DNA from: an uncultured Bacteroidales bacterium
Lineage (GTDB): Bacteria > Bacteroidota > Bacteroidia > Bacteroidales > UBA932
Assembly (NCBI GenBank): GCA_900545245.1
Contig: UQYV01000058.1
Location: 1-12,669, forward strand
Direction of reading: 5' to 3'
Length of the DNA: 12,669 bases
Below, one piece after another: positions 4,764 to 12,645 of this stretch. Numbering within the stretch: the stretch's first letter is position 1; every line of letters starts with the position of its first letter. The translations under genes and the position numbers were made by a program. Under the pieces are notes generated by a model. It did not search any database. It was not told the DNA's origin and was given only the letters and a program-made list of their open reading frames with translations.

Positions 4764-6929
4764 TCACTCAAACAGCCGGGAGAGCCAGAAGTCGTGGTCG
4801 TTTTTGAGGGAGTGGGTGCCTTGGTAGCCGCGGTAGCCGTGGAGACCGTCGGGGTAGAGCATCAGTTCGAAGTGCTTGCCGGCTTTCTGGAGGGCGTCAA
4901 TCAGGAGTAGAGTGTTCTGATAGTGGACATTGTCGTCGCCGGTGCCGTGGGTGAGGCGGAGCATTGCCGGGTCGTTCTTGAAATCTGACGGGTAGTTATT
5001 GACATAGTTCAGGGCGCAGGCTCTTGCGTAGCCCTCCGGGTTGGTTTCCGGGGTTTCCATATAGCGCTCGGTGTAGTGGGAGTCATAGAGAGCCCAGTCG
5101 TAAACACCGCCACCGGCAATTCCGCAACAGAACTTGTCGCTGTGGCGCATCACCAACATAGTCGTCATTGTGCCTCCGAACGAAAAGCCCTCGACACCGA
5201 TGTGCGCGGCATCAATATATGGAAGGGAGGCCAACCAATCTGCCCACTCGCAAAAATCGTTGACAGGCCAACTCGTGACATCCTCATAGACCATATCCTC
5301 CCCTGCCCTGCCGTTGTGTCCGGCTGCACGCGAATCACAAACAATCTTGATGATTCCATTCTCTGAGAACCATTGATTTGCGGCATTCGGGGCACGCCAC
5401 TGGTCGCGGACATACGGAGTGTCGGGACCGCCGTAAATTTCCATCACCACCGGATATTTTTTTTCTCCGGACGGGTCGAAATCTTTCGGATATGTAATCA
5501 TTGCCGGAAGCTCGAATCCGTCTTTTGTTGTCATCGAAATGAGCTGAGGAAGAGCATATTGGGAGGCATCAAAATTCTCCGGAGCGGAGTCGCTGAGAAT
5601 CTCGGAGGAAGCGATTTTGCCCCGTTTGAGATTGTAGCGGATTTGCCTGGAAGGAGTAGTGGAATTGGAAATATATGCCGTGAACGAAAGTGCGTCATCG
5701 GAAAACGCAACTCCTGCGGCATTCATTTCAAGCGGAGTGAGAGCCTTCAGACTTGATGCCGAGGATGCAACCAATGCTGAAGAAGCACCGGCAGAGGCGG
5801 CTCCGGAGCCAGTCGCCGGGGAAGACGCTAAAGCTTTGCGGGAAGCCTTCAAGGCTGTGCGCGGAATGTCCACAGAGAAAACTGTCACCCTCGGCGCCCC
5901 GTCAAGTTTTGCAGAGAAATAGAGTTTGCCACCGGATTCATCCGCCTTCAGCACAGTTGCTGCCCACAAACGGCTGTCGGTCAGACGAAGAACTGTCTTG
6001 CCATCGTATGAAATGTAGTAAATCTGGTCCCAGCCGGTCTCGAAACGCCGCGCCACATAAAGGCCGTTTCGTCCGAACTCCATACTTTCGAACCAATCCA
6101 GCCAAGTGGGGTATTTCTCATTGTAAATCAGCCTTTTGACTCCCGTTGTCGCATCCACTGCAAAGAGATTGAGGTCGTTCTGAATCCTCGGCAGCGTCGG
6201 GACATAAAAATCGCGGCTGTCAGCGCTCCAGAACGGGATGCCGAAATAGCCGTCGCAGATATTGCTCTCGGCGTAGGAGGACGCAGGGGTGCATCCTTCA
6301 GTCGCGGTACCGGACGTTCCGCCCATAAGCGGGAAATCCGCCCAGACGATATTGCCGGAACAGTCTAAAACAGTCTCCGCCGTCAAGGAGGAGCCGTCAG
6401 TGTCTATCTGAGCCGGAGATTGAGCAGCGCCGCAGGTCGCCACGGCAGAGTTCAAATCCACAATCCCGATGCGGACAAGAGGATTTGCCTGCCCCGCCTT
6501 AGGATAGCGTGTGTTATTCAGGTGACCCGGATACCCGGTATGGTCAGGCGCGGAGACATCGTACCCGGCAAACGGAGAATATATCGGAAAATATGGAACA
6601 GCTGTGTTGTCGAAACGGTAGAATCCTATGCGACGGCTGTCGGGAGACCACCAGAAAGCCTTATAGCGGGACGGTCGACCGAGAATCTCCTCATAATACA
6701 CCCACGATGCAAATCCGTTGAGTATCAACTCACTTCCATCAGAGGTCAAGCGGCATTCCCTGCCCGTCGCGAGGTCCTCCACCCAAAGGTCATTGCCGCG
6801 TGTAAACGCTATTTTCGTCGAATCCGGTGAATATGTAGGATTCACTCTCAACTGCGAACTGAGTTTCCCGTCACTCCCCTGTGCGGCCACAGTCCAGAAT
6901 AACACCACAAAAAATATAAACTTCTTCAT
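4764..6929 (-). CDS. Secreted S9B prolyl (dipeptidyl-peptidase-IV-like) oligopeptidase
   Basis: 721 residues. It begins with a signal peptide (KK, hydrophobic 4-16, AAQ cleavage region), so it acts in the periplasm or at the cell surface. An N-terminal beta-propeller with the WVYYEE motif (76-81; the two Glu bind the peptide amino terminus in this family) precedes an alpha/beta-hydrolase domain from about 480. That domain has the oxyanion Tyr in EIYGGP (Y499), nucleophile GFSFGG (S583), acid HGTGDDNVHY (D665) and His in DGLHGYRG (H697), so the triad is intact. Such enzymes cut dipeptides (or tripeptides in the PTP-A branch) after proline, feeding peptide catabolism. Two insertions are unusual: a four-cysteine segment (about 163-226) and an Ala/Ser-rich low-complexity stretch (361-397). 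The gene follows the helicase across a 126-bp structured element. I see no clear promoter of its own apart from a one-mismatch -7 box. Confidence 0.92.
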   Translation of the reverse strand: MKKFIFFVVLFWTVAAQGSDGKLSSQLRVNPTYSPDSTKIAFTRGNDLWVEDLATGRECRLTSDGSELILNGFASWVYYEEILGRPSRYKAFWWSPDSRRIGFYRFDNTAVPYFPIYSPFAGYDVSAPDHTGYPGHLNNTRYPKAGQANPLVRIGIVDLNSAVATCGAAQSPAQIDTDGSSLTAETVLDCSGNIVWADFPLMGGTSGTATEGCTPASSYAESNICDGYFGIPFWSADSRDFYVPTLPRIQNDLNLFAVDATTGVKRLIYNEKYPTWLDWFESMEFGRNGLYVARRFETGWDQIYYISYDGKTVLRLTDSRLWAATVLKADESGGKLYFSAKLDGAPRVTVFSVDIPRTALKASRKALASSPATGSGAASAGASSALVASSASSLKALTPLEMNAAGVAFSDDALSFTAYISNSTTPSRQIRYNLKRGKIASSEILSDSAPENFDASQYALPQLISMTTKDGFELPAMITYPKDFDPSGEKKYPVVMEIYGGPDTPYVRDQWRAPNAANQWFSENGIIKIVCDSRAAGHNGRAGEDMVYEDVTSWPVNDFCEWADWLASLPYIDAAHIGVEGFSFGGTMTTMLVMRHSDKFCCGIAGGGVYDWALYDSHYTERYMETPETNPEGYARACALNYVNNYPSDFKNDPAMLRLTHGTGDDNVHYQNTLLLIDALQKAGKHFELMLYPDGLHGYRGYQGTHSLKNDHDFWLSRLFE

Positions 6930-6959
6930 ATACTAAAAATTTCAATTATATCTGCATCA

Positions 6960-7085
6960 GGGCAATAAAGATGTTGGCGTGCGTGCTGTGGCCACCCTCG
7001 GCCACATAAGAGGGAGGGGCCCAAGCTCTGCTTGGGAGGGGTCTCGCATCGCGAGACGCTAAGCACGCCAACATCTTTATTGCCC
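6960..7085. repeat. 126-bp cloverleaf-like inverted-repeat element
   Basis: A perfect 23-bp inverted repeat (6960-6982 and 7063-7085) encloses 80 bp containing three separate hairpins, each with a perfect 7-bp stem: 6987-6993/7000-7006 (6-base loop), 7020-7026/7030-7036 (3-base loop) and 7041-7047/7051-7057 (3-base loop). GGGAGGGG occurs twice (7012-7019 and 7034-7041). The element fills most of the gap between the helicase stop (7 bases away) and the peptidase start (30 bases away). It could be a DNA cruciform or MITE/REP-type repeat, or an RNA structure working as terminator or stabiliser between the two genes. No T-run follows either side, no TAnnTTTG box lies inside, and there is no convincing target-site duplication. 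Confidence 0.9.
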
Positions 7086-7092
7086 GTCATCT

Positions 7093-8544
7093 TCAAAGCC
7101 CTACCTGATTAAACAACTCGTCCTTAAAATTTACAAGATAAACCTTCTCGACAGCACGAGTGAGCGCCGTGTAGAGCCACTTCAAATCGTCCAAAGTCAG
7201 GAAATCCTGCCAGAAAGCATTGTCGATGAAAACGCATCTCCATTGTCCGCCCTGCGATTTGTGACAGGTCAGCGCCTCGGCATACTTGAGCTGAAGGGCA
7301 TTGAAATACTTGTCCTCCCTCACCGCAGCCCAGCGTTTGCGCTTCGAACTAATGTGCGAATAGTCCGCATCCACACCGATATAAAGCTGATTCGACTGTT
7401 CGTAGCTGAGCGAGGCCGACTCCGAATCGAGTGTATCCAAAATCACTTTTGCCGTAAACTCCTGATCATTATAATCCGGAAGCAGCAGGCGCGCCGAGGC
7501 AAAATGCAGCCCGTAGCGTTCCTCATATTCCGAAATCTTCAAAAGTTTGGCAATATCACCATTTGCAATATAATCCACGCCCTCCAAATCCTCACAAAAC
7601 TGATAGCAATTCTTCACAATCATCAATTTATCCCCTCTCACAAGCCTCTCTTCCTTAAACTGCACCATCGAGCGCACGCCCATATTGTATTTTATTGCAC
7701 GTTTGTTCGAACGGCAGAGAATCACAGTATCATCCTCTCCATAACGGGAATATGCGTCCCCCAGACACTCAATGAGTTCCCCGCCCCCTATCCTCGAAAC
7801 ATCGTCATATCCCGCTACCGACAGCCCAATATCCTCATATTCAAACATATCCCCGCCATACTCCGAACGGGTTATGAGTTCACGGAGCCTCGTCGCGTTC
7901 GCAAGAATCCCGGACTCTTTCTGCTGCCGCACGACCGTCGTGAGAGTACAGAACACCGTTCCGCCCATCATCGCCATATACTCGCGGGAAAGTGCCGGAC
8001 TACAGTCCATCCCAACCGGAGGGAGCTGCGCGGCATCGCCTATGAGCACCAGTTTGCAATCGACACCGCTGCGCACGAAAGTCACAAGGTCGTCAAGCAG
8101 GTTTCCGCTGCCGAAAGATGAAGTCGATTGCTGCTGCCCTCCCTCTATGCCTATGAGCGACACCTCATCGACGACGAAAAGCGTGTCCTTGTCCTTGTTA
8201 GGAGAGAGCGAAAACTGTCCGTAACCGTCTCCGCCGACAGATTTCTGACGATAGATGTGCTTGTGTATAGTGGCTGCCGGACGCCCTGAATAGTTCGAGA
8301 GAACCTTTGCCGCCCGTCCCGTAGGAGCGAGGAGCACTGTCTTGATTTTCAGTTCATTAAGCGTGTTGATGACAGCGGAAATGGCTGTGGTCTTTCCTGT
8401 GCCGGCATAGCCGTTCACCACCATGATGTCATCGTCCCGACCGACAAACTCAGACACCAGACGGAGGAAATTGTCCTGACAAGGAGTCGGGTCATACCGC
8501 AGATGGGAACGGAATCCCTGATAGAGAAAATCTGACTGCCCCAT
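7093..8544 (-). CDS. RecD-like superfamily 1 ATP-dependent DNA helicase
   Basis: 483 residues with the SF1B (RecD/Dda-type) motifs in order: motif I GYAGTGKTT (45-53), Ia APTGRAAK (73-80), II VVDEVSL (124-130), III IGDAAQLPPVG (168-178), IV TVVRQ (203-207), V ALTCHKSQGGQW (424-435) and VI YTALTRAVEKVYL (458-470). It is a short stand-alone form without the N-terminal extension of RecD2 or the RecBCD partner genes, and probably translocates 5'-3' in repair or replication restart. Its ATG overlaps the trkH stop codon (TAATG, 8546-8542), implying translational coupling to the upstream gene. The helicase transcript then enters the 126-bp inverted-repeat element. Confidence 0.92.
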   Translation of the reverse strand: MGQSDFLYQGFRSHLRYDPTPCQDNFLRLVSEFVGRDDDIMVVNGYAGTGKTTAISAVINTLNELKIKTVLLAPTGRAAKVLSNYSGRPAATIHKHIYRQKSVGGDGYGQFSLSPNKDKDTLFVVDEVSLIGIEGGQQQSTSSFGSGNLLDDLVTFVRSGVDCKLVLIGDAAQLPPVGMDCSPALSREYMAMMGGTVFCTLTTVVRQQKESGILANATRLRELITRSEYGGDMFEYEDIGLSVAGYDDVSRIGGGELIECLGDAYSRYGEDDTVILCRSNKRAIKYNMGVRSMVQFKEERLVRGDKLMIVKNCYQFCEDLEGVDYIANGDIAKLLKISEYEERYGLHFASARLLLPDYNDQEFTAKVILDTLDSESASLSYEQSNQLYIGVDADYSHISSKRKRWAAVREDKYFNALQLKYAEALTCHKSQGGQWRCVFIDNAFWQDFLTLDDLKWLYTALTRAVEKVYLVNFKDELFNQVGL

Positions 8545-9989
8545 TACCTCGCCTTTCTGTTAAAGATGAGATAGAAAACGATCAGCACCGGATAGATTTC
8601 CACACGACCGAGGAACATATTCAGGCAGCAGACAAGTTTGGCGGCGACAGACAGACCGCTCATTACCCCCGTGCCGATTGCGCTGATACCCACGTTTCCT
8701 ATTGTCGCTATGGCAATCGAACTGGCGTCCGAGCCGCCCAAACCTGTGGCGATGAGCGCAAAAATTGCAAAAGTCGCAAGAATCGCATATACGACAAAAT
8801 ACATAAGCACAGAATTCACTGCGTTGTCTGAAACGAGATGGTTGCCAAGTCTCACCGGATAGACGGAATTGGGATGAAGCCTGCGCCGAATCTCACAGCC
8901 AGCCGCCTTGAGGGCTATAAGCACACGATCAGACTTGATACCTCCAGAGGTCGATCCTGAACATCCGCACTGTATTCCGCAATAAATCAGCATGACGGAA
9001 GGAAATATCGGCCAAAGATATGGATTACCAATGGCAAATCCTGTTGTTGTAATAAAGCTCACGACGTGAAACAGAGACGTCCACAATGCATTCCCGACGG
9101 ACTTTGTCGCGCCTTCAAAAAGCAGTCCGAACGCGACCAGCAGCGTCATTACGGCAATTGTGCCAAGATAGAAGCGGACGACAGGATTCTTGAACACCTT
9201 GAACGAACCGGTTGTGGCGAAATGGAATATCATCCCGAAATGCATCCCGGATATGACCATGAAGAAAATGACGATGCCTTCAATGATGCGCGAATCGAAA
9301 TATGCAATCGAGGTGTTCTTTGTGCTGAAACCGCCTGTAGCGATTGTACTGAAAGAGTGATTGACCGCATCAAAGAGACTCATCCCTGACACCCAAAGCA
9401 ATATAGTCTCTACGATGGCAAGCGATAGATAGACAAGACAAATTATCCACACTGTGCGCGAAGACCTGTAGCGGTAGCCTTCCCGAGAAAGCGAGGACAG
9501 TTCAAGATTAGTCATCTTCAGACGAAAAGGACTGCTGTCCGGAATCACAAGAAGAAGGAAAACTATCACTCCGAGCCCGCCTATGAAATGTGTCGAAGAC
9601 CTCCAAAAAAGCAGGCTTTTCGGTAAGACCTCCACATCTTTCACCACAGAGTATCCCGTTGTCGTGAAACCGGAAACGGACTCAAAGAGCGAGTTTATCA
9701 ACGAAAACTCCCCTCCGTAGAGGACGTATGGCAGCATTCCGAAGATAAAAGAAAGAATCCAGGAGATGAAGATGATGAGATAGCCGTCGGTCATAGTTAT
9801 CGACGGGACCTTTCTGACAAATATGAATGGGAACGCTCCTACTATGAAAGTTATGAGGAAGCTGATCGCAAGAGGGCCGAAAGCGGCGTCCATACCGTTC
9901 ACGATGGATACCATCATCGACAGGAACATGAACAATGCGCTCACTAGGAGTGCCTTGCCTACATTCACCGATATGACCTTTACATCCAA
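8544..9989 (-). CDS. trkH: TrkH-family potassium uptake membrane subunit
   Basis: 481 residues, strongly hydrophobic, with the four pore-loop repeats of the Trk/Ktr/HKT superfamily: SGFTTTGYS (106-114), STIATGGFS (214-222), SFITTTGF (311-318) and TIGNVGI (429-435). The family signature CSGSTSGGIK (343-352) and the ending LGRVEIYPVL are also present. It forms the K+-conducting channel-like subunit in the inner membrane and normally needs the cytosolic NAD(H)/ATP-gating TrkA, which is not in this window. The 9989 start is a TTG codon, 12 bases after the preceding stop. It gives the usual family N-terminus, but a GTG eight codons in (9968), preceded by AAAGG, is an alternative. The stop overlaps the helicase start. 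Confidence 0.93.
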   Translation of the reverse strand: MDVKVISVNVGKALLVSALFMFLSMMVSIVNGMDAAFGPLAISFLITFIVGAFPFIFVRKVPSITMTDGYLIIFISWILSFIFGMLPYVLYGGEFSLINSLFESVSGFTTTGYSVVKDVEVLPKSLLFWRSSTHFIGGLGVIVFLLLVIPDSSPFRLKMTNLELSSLSREGYRYRSSRTVWIICLVYLSLAIVETILLWVSGMSLFDAVNHSFSTIATGGFSTKNTSIAYFDSRIIEGIVIFFMVISGMHFGMIFHFATTGSFKVFKNPVVRFYLGTIAVMTLLVAFGLLFEGATKSVGNALWTSLFHVVSFITTTGFAIGNPYLWPIFPSVMLIYCGIQCGCSGSTSGGIKSDRVLIALKAAGCEIRRRLHPNSVYPVRLGNHLVSDNAVNSVLMYFVVYAILATFAIFALIATGLGGSDASSIAIATIGNVGISAIGTGVMSGLSVAAKLVCCLNMFLGRVEIYPVLIVFYLIFNRKAR

Positions 9990-10001
9990 AATTGTGTTTC
10001 T

Positions 10002-10877
10002 TTAGAAATCAGGACCACCTTCTTCTTCCGGTTGCTGTTGATTCTGCTGCTCAATCCTCGTGCGTAGCAGTTTCATCCGTCTGCTGAGATCTGCGTTTTC
10101 TTCAGTCACTTCCGACAGAGACTCGTTGAGTGCGGCGAGTTCGTCATCTCCGTCAAAATCATAGACATATCTCCTGCCGGTGGCACGATAGGCCGTCATG
10201 CCGTCGTTCATCCGCCGTATCGGATCGACGAAATATGACAGGAAAAAGAAAAGCAGAAGCAGCACAAGCAGCAGTCCGGCGGCAACCGAAACGACCCCGG
10301 GCACAATGCTTCGGTAGAAACTCTCCTGAAACGTCTCGGAGTTGGCTTCAAGGTCATCGTAAATCGCGGCATTTAGCGCCTCCAAATCAGAATGCAGACG
10401 ATTGAAACGAGGTTGGAGTCTCTCGAAATACCATCCGCGGGAATCAATAAAATCCGAAGATATGACATTCTGAAGTTCGAGCGAAGTCAGCATGTAGGCG
10501 GAATAGGCGTATGCCACGGAGTCAGCAAGCGGAAGTGCACGCCGTGAGGTCAGCGACTGCTTTAGACTGTCGCAATGACTTAGGAACAACTCACGGTCGA
10601 ACTCCGGCAGTATGTTGGAACTCTCGTCTCCGATGAGTGCCAGAATCTTGAGGTTGTAGCTGTCCGTAATGGTCGCGAGCCGCTGCGAGACATTGAGACT
10701 GTTGATGTTGGAAGCGATGAGATCGGAGACATAGTTGCTCATCCTCCTGTACTCCAACACCGAAATGATGCTGGAGAGCATAAGGATGGCAGCAATAGAA
10801 CTCATTCCGAGGATGAACTTGCCCTTCATCGTGAGCCTCCGTTCCCCTCTCCGACCTATTTTTTTCCAATCAATCAT
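10002..10877 (-). CDS. Membrane receptor with four-helix sensor and HAMP domain, no output domain
   Basis: 291 residues. A cytosolic basic start precedes TM1 (about 20-42). A predicted all-helical extracytoplasmic region (about 43-189) resembles the 4HB_MCP chemoreceptor bundle. TM2 (about 190-216) follows, then a HAMP domain (217-265; conserved Pro219 in VDPIRRM, and DDELAALNESLSEV as the second helix). The protein ends in a short coiled coil and a Gln/Glu-rich tail (about 266-291). There is no histidine-kinase, methyl-accepting or cyclase domain, so it is probably a partial receptor that signals through a partner or modulates a membrane neighbour. It starts 2 bases after the glnS stop (TGA-TA-ATG) and ends 12 bases before trkH, so it is co-transcribed with both. 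A link to K+ transport is inferred from position only. Met17 is a possible alternative start. Confidence 0.8.
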   Translation of the reverse strand: MIDWKKIGRRGERRLTMKGKFILGMSSIAAILMLSSIISVLEYRRMSNYVSDLIASNINSLNVSQRLATITDSYNLKILALIGDESSNILPEFDRELFLSHCDSLKQSLTSRRALPLADSVAYAYSAYMLTSLELQNVISSDFIDSRGWYFERLQPRFNRLHSDLEALNAAIYDDLEANSETFQESFYRSIVPGVVSVAAGLLLVLLLLFFFLSYFVDPIRRMNDGMTAYRATGRRYVYDFDGDDELAALNESLSEVTEENADLSRRMKLLRTRIEQQNQQQPEEEGGPDF

Positions 10878-10879
10878 TA

Positions 10880-12556
10880 TCAGAATTTAAACGAATCTTT
10901 AAGCGCAGTAGTCTTGTTGAACACAAAGTGCTCCGGTGTGCTGTCCAAATCTTTGAAGAAGTAGCCCACGCGCTCGAACTGAACTGCAAGCCCTGAATTA
11001 TCCTCAAGAAGCGCAGGCTCGGCAAAGCCTGAGGTCACCTTGAGAGAATCCGGATTGAGATACTCCTTGTAGTCCTTTCCCTCAGGAATAGAGCCCATCT
11101 CCGGCTCGGTGAAAAGCTTATCATAGAGACGGAGCTCCACCTCCTTCGCGTGAGCGGCACTCACCCAGTGAATCGTACCCTTGACGGAACGCCACTCCCC
11201 GGAACCGGGACGGGTCGACGGGTCGTATGTACACTTCAACTCAACCACATTGCCGTCGGCGTCCTTGACAATCTCGTTGCACTTTATTATATAGGTATAT
11301 TTCAGACGAACCTCGCCATCCGGCTTGAGGCGGAAATATTTCTTCGGAGCGTCTTCCATGAAGTCCGCCCTTTCGATAAGCAACTCGCCTGTGAACGGGA
11401 CCTTCCTTGACGGACCTTCCGGAGCCGCGGGATTGAGAGGGGCGTCGAACCACTCGACTTTGCCCGGTTCCCAGTTGGTAATCGTGAGCTTTATAGGGTC
11501 CTGTACCACCATATAGCGGTTCGATCTCTCGTTAAGGTCCTGACGCACACACCATTCCATAAGCTGAAGGTCAATCAGCTGCTCCCTTTTCGCGAGGCCC
11601 ACCTTGTCAACGAACATCTTGATTGACTCAGGAGTGTAGCCACGACGGCGGATTCCGCAAATGGTCGGCATACGAGGGTCGTCCCATCCGCTGACATAGT
11701 TGTTGCGCACGAGTTCGAGGAGCTTGCGCTTGCTCATCACGGTGTAGGTGAGGTTGAGACGAGCGAACTCATATTGATGAGAAGGGAAGATGCCAAGTTG
11801 CTGGATGAACCAGTCGTAGAGCGGACGATGAACGTCGAACTCAAGAGTGCAGATGGAGTGGGTGATGTGCTCGATGGAGTCGCACTGGCCGTGGGTGTAG
11901 TCATACATCGGATAGATGCACCATTTGTCGCCAGTACGGTGATGATGAGCGTGTACGATGCGGTACATGATAGGGTCGCGGAACATCATATTCTTGCTGG
12001 CCATGTCAATTTTCGCGCGGAGCACCTTTTCGCCATCGGCATATTTTCCAGCCTTCATCTCTCTGAAAAGGCGAAGGTTCTCCTCGACACTGCGGTCTCT
12101 ATACGGGCTGTTCTTTCCTGGCTCGTTTACGGTTCCACGCCCGATGCGGATTTCCTCCTGAGACTGGTCATCGACGTATGCAAGTCCTTTCTTTATAAGT
12201 TCCTCTGCCCATTCATACAACTGGTCGAAATAGTCCGAAGCATATCTTTCTTCTGCCCACTGGAAACCGAGCCACTTGATGTCCTCCTTGATTGAATCGA
12301 CATATTCCGTGTCTTCCTTGACAGGATTGGTGTCGTCGAAACGGAGATTCGTCTTTCCGCCATACTTCTGCGCAAGCCCGAAGTTAGTGCAGATACTCTT
12401 CGCGTGTCCGATGTGCAGATAGCCGTTAGGCTCCGGCGGGAAACGTGTGATTATGCTGTTGTACTTGCCGCTGGCAAGATCCGCTTCGATGATTTCCTCA
12501 AGGAAGTTCAGAGTCCTCGGCTCCGTCGCTTCCGCTGTCTTGAAAGTCTCTTCCAT
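10880..12556 (-). CDS. glnS: Glutaminyl-tRNA synthetase
   Basis: 558 residues from ATG 12556. A longer frame begins at TTG 12586, but that lies within the predicted promoter-proximal leader, and METFK-like family starts begin at this ATG. The class I synthetase signatures are PPEPNGYLHIGH (40-51, HIGH at 48-51) and the KMSKS equivalent VMSKR (273-277). The C-terminal anticodon-binding beta-barrel region (about 355-545) is of the GlnRS type. The enzyme charges tRNA-Gln with glutamine using ATP in the cytoplasm. The length matches the bacterial family and no key residue is missing. It is the first gene of an apparent operon with the HAMP receptor, trkH and the helicase. Confidence 0.96.
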   Translation of the reverse strand: MEETFKTAEATEPRTLNFLEEIIEADLASGKYNSIITRFPPEPNGYLHIGHAKSICTNFGLAQKYGGKTNLRFDDTNPVKEDTEYVDSIKEDIKWLGFQWAEERYASDYFDQLYEWAEELIKKGLAYVDDQSQEEIRIGRGTVNEPGKNSPYRDRSVEENLRLFREMKAGKYADGEKVLRAKIDMASKNMMFRDPIMYRIVHAHHHRTGDKWCIYPMYDYTHGQCDSIEHITHSICTLEFDVHRPLYDWFIQQLGIFPSHQYEFARLNLTYTVMSKRKLLELVRNNYVSGWDDPRMPTICGIRRRGYTPESIKMFVDKVGLAKREQLIDLQLMEWCVRQDLNERSNRYMVVQDPIKLTITNWEPGKVEWFDAPLNPAAPEGPSRKVPFTGELLIERADFMEDAPKKYFRLKPDGEVRLKYTYIIKCNEIVKDADGNVVELKCTYDPSTRPGSGEWRSVKGTIHWVSAAHAKEVELRLYDKLFTEPEMGSIPEGKDYKEYLNPDSLKVTSGFAEPALLEDNSGLAVQFERVGYFFKDLDSTPEHFVFNKTTALKDSFKF

Positions 12557-12590
12557 TCTTCGTATTATTATTTTTATGCAAAACAAACTA

Positions 12591-12598
12591 CAAATATA
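12591..12598 (-). promoter_or_regulatory. -7 box of the glnS operon
   Basis: On the minus strand TATATTTG (12598-12591) matches TAnnTTTG. Transcription would start near 12584, leaving a leader of about 28 nt before ATG 12556. No good -33 TTG is visible at the normal spacing. Confidence 0.5.
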
Positions 12599-12611
12599 GG
12601 AGATTTTTTAG

Positions 12612-12619
12612 TATTTTTG
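12612..12619 (+). promoter_or_regulatory. -7 box of a divergent gene at the right edge
   Basis: TATTTTTG matches TAnnTTTG and lies 27 bases before the plus-strand ATG at 12646. It is 13 bases from the glnS -7 box on the other strand, so the two promoters overlap back to back. No clear -33 element is seen. Confidence 0.4.
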
Positions 12620-12645
12620 CGTCGATTTCGGGCATTTATCAATCT

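Noticed and set aside
6960..7085. Invertible promoter (phase-variable inverton) between the 23-bp inverted repeats
   Set aside because: The 80-bp interior is GC-rich and self-complementary with no TAnnTTTG box on either strand, so inversion would not switch a recognisable promoter.
6960..7085. tRNA gene (cloverleaf shape)
   Set aside because: The outer stem is 23 bp, the hairpin loops are 3-6 bases, and there is no 7-base anticodon loop or T-loop GTTCGA-type motif.
6955..7091. Target-site duplication beside the 126-bp element
   Set aside because: Only TCA, offset by one base on the right, or CATC not adjacent to the arms, is shared. This is too short and misplaced to be convincing.
7243..8121. 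292-codon plus-strand frame
   Set aside because: It is antisense to the helicase with all SF1 motifs on the other strand, and its composition is that of a shadow frame.
11774..12295. 173-codon plus-strand frame
   Set aside because: It is antisense to glnS, which is unambiguous.
12557..12586. TTG start extending GlnRS by 10 residues
   Set aside because: The added residues are encoded by an A/T-rich leader immediately after the -7 box, and the ATG at 12556 fits the family start.
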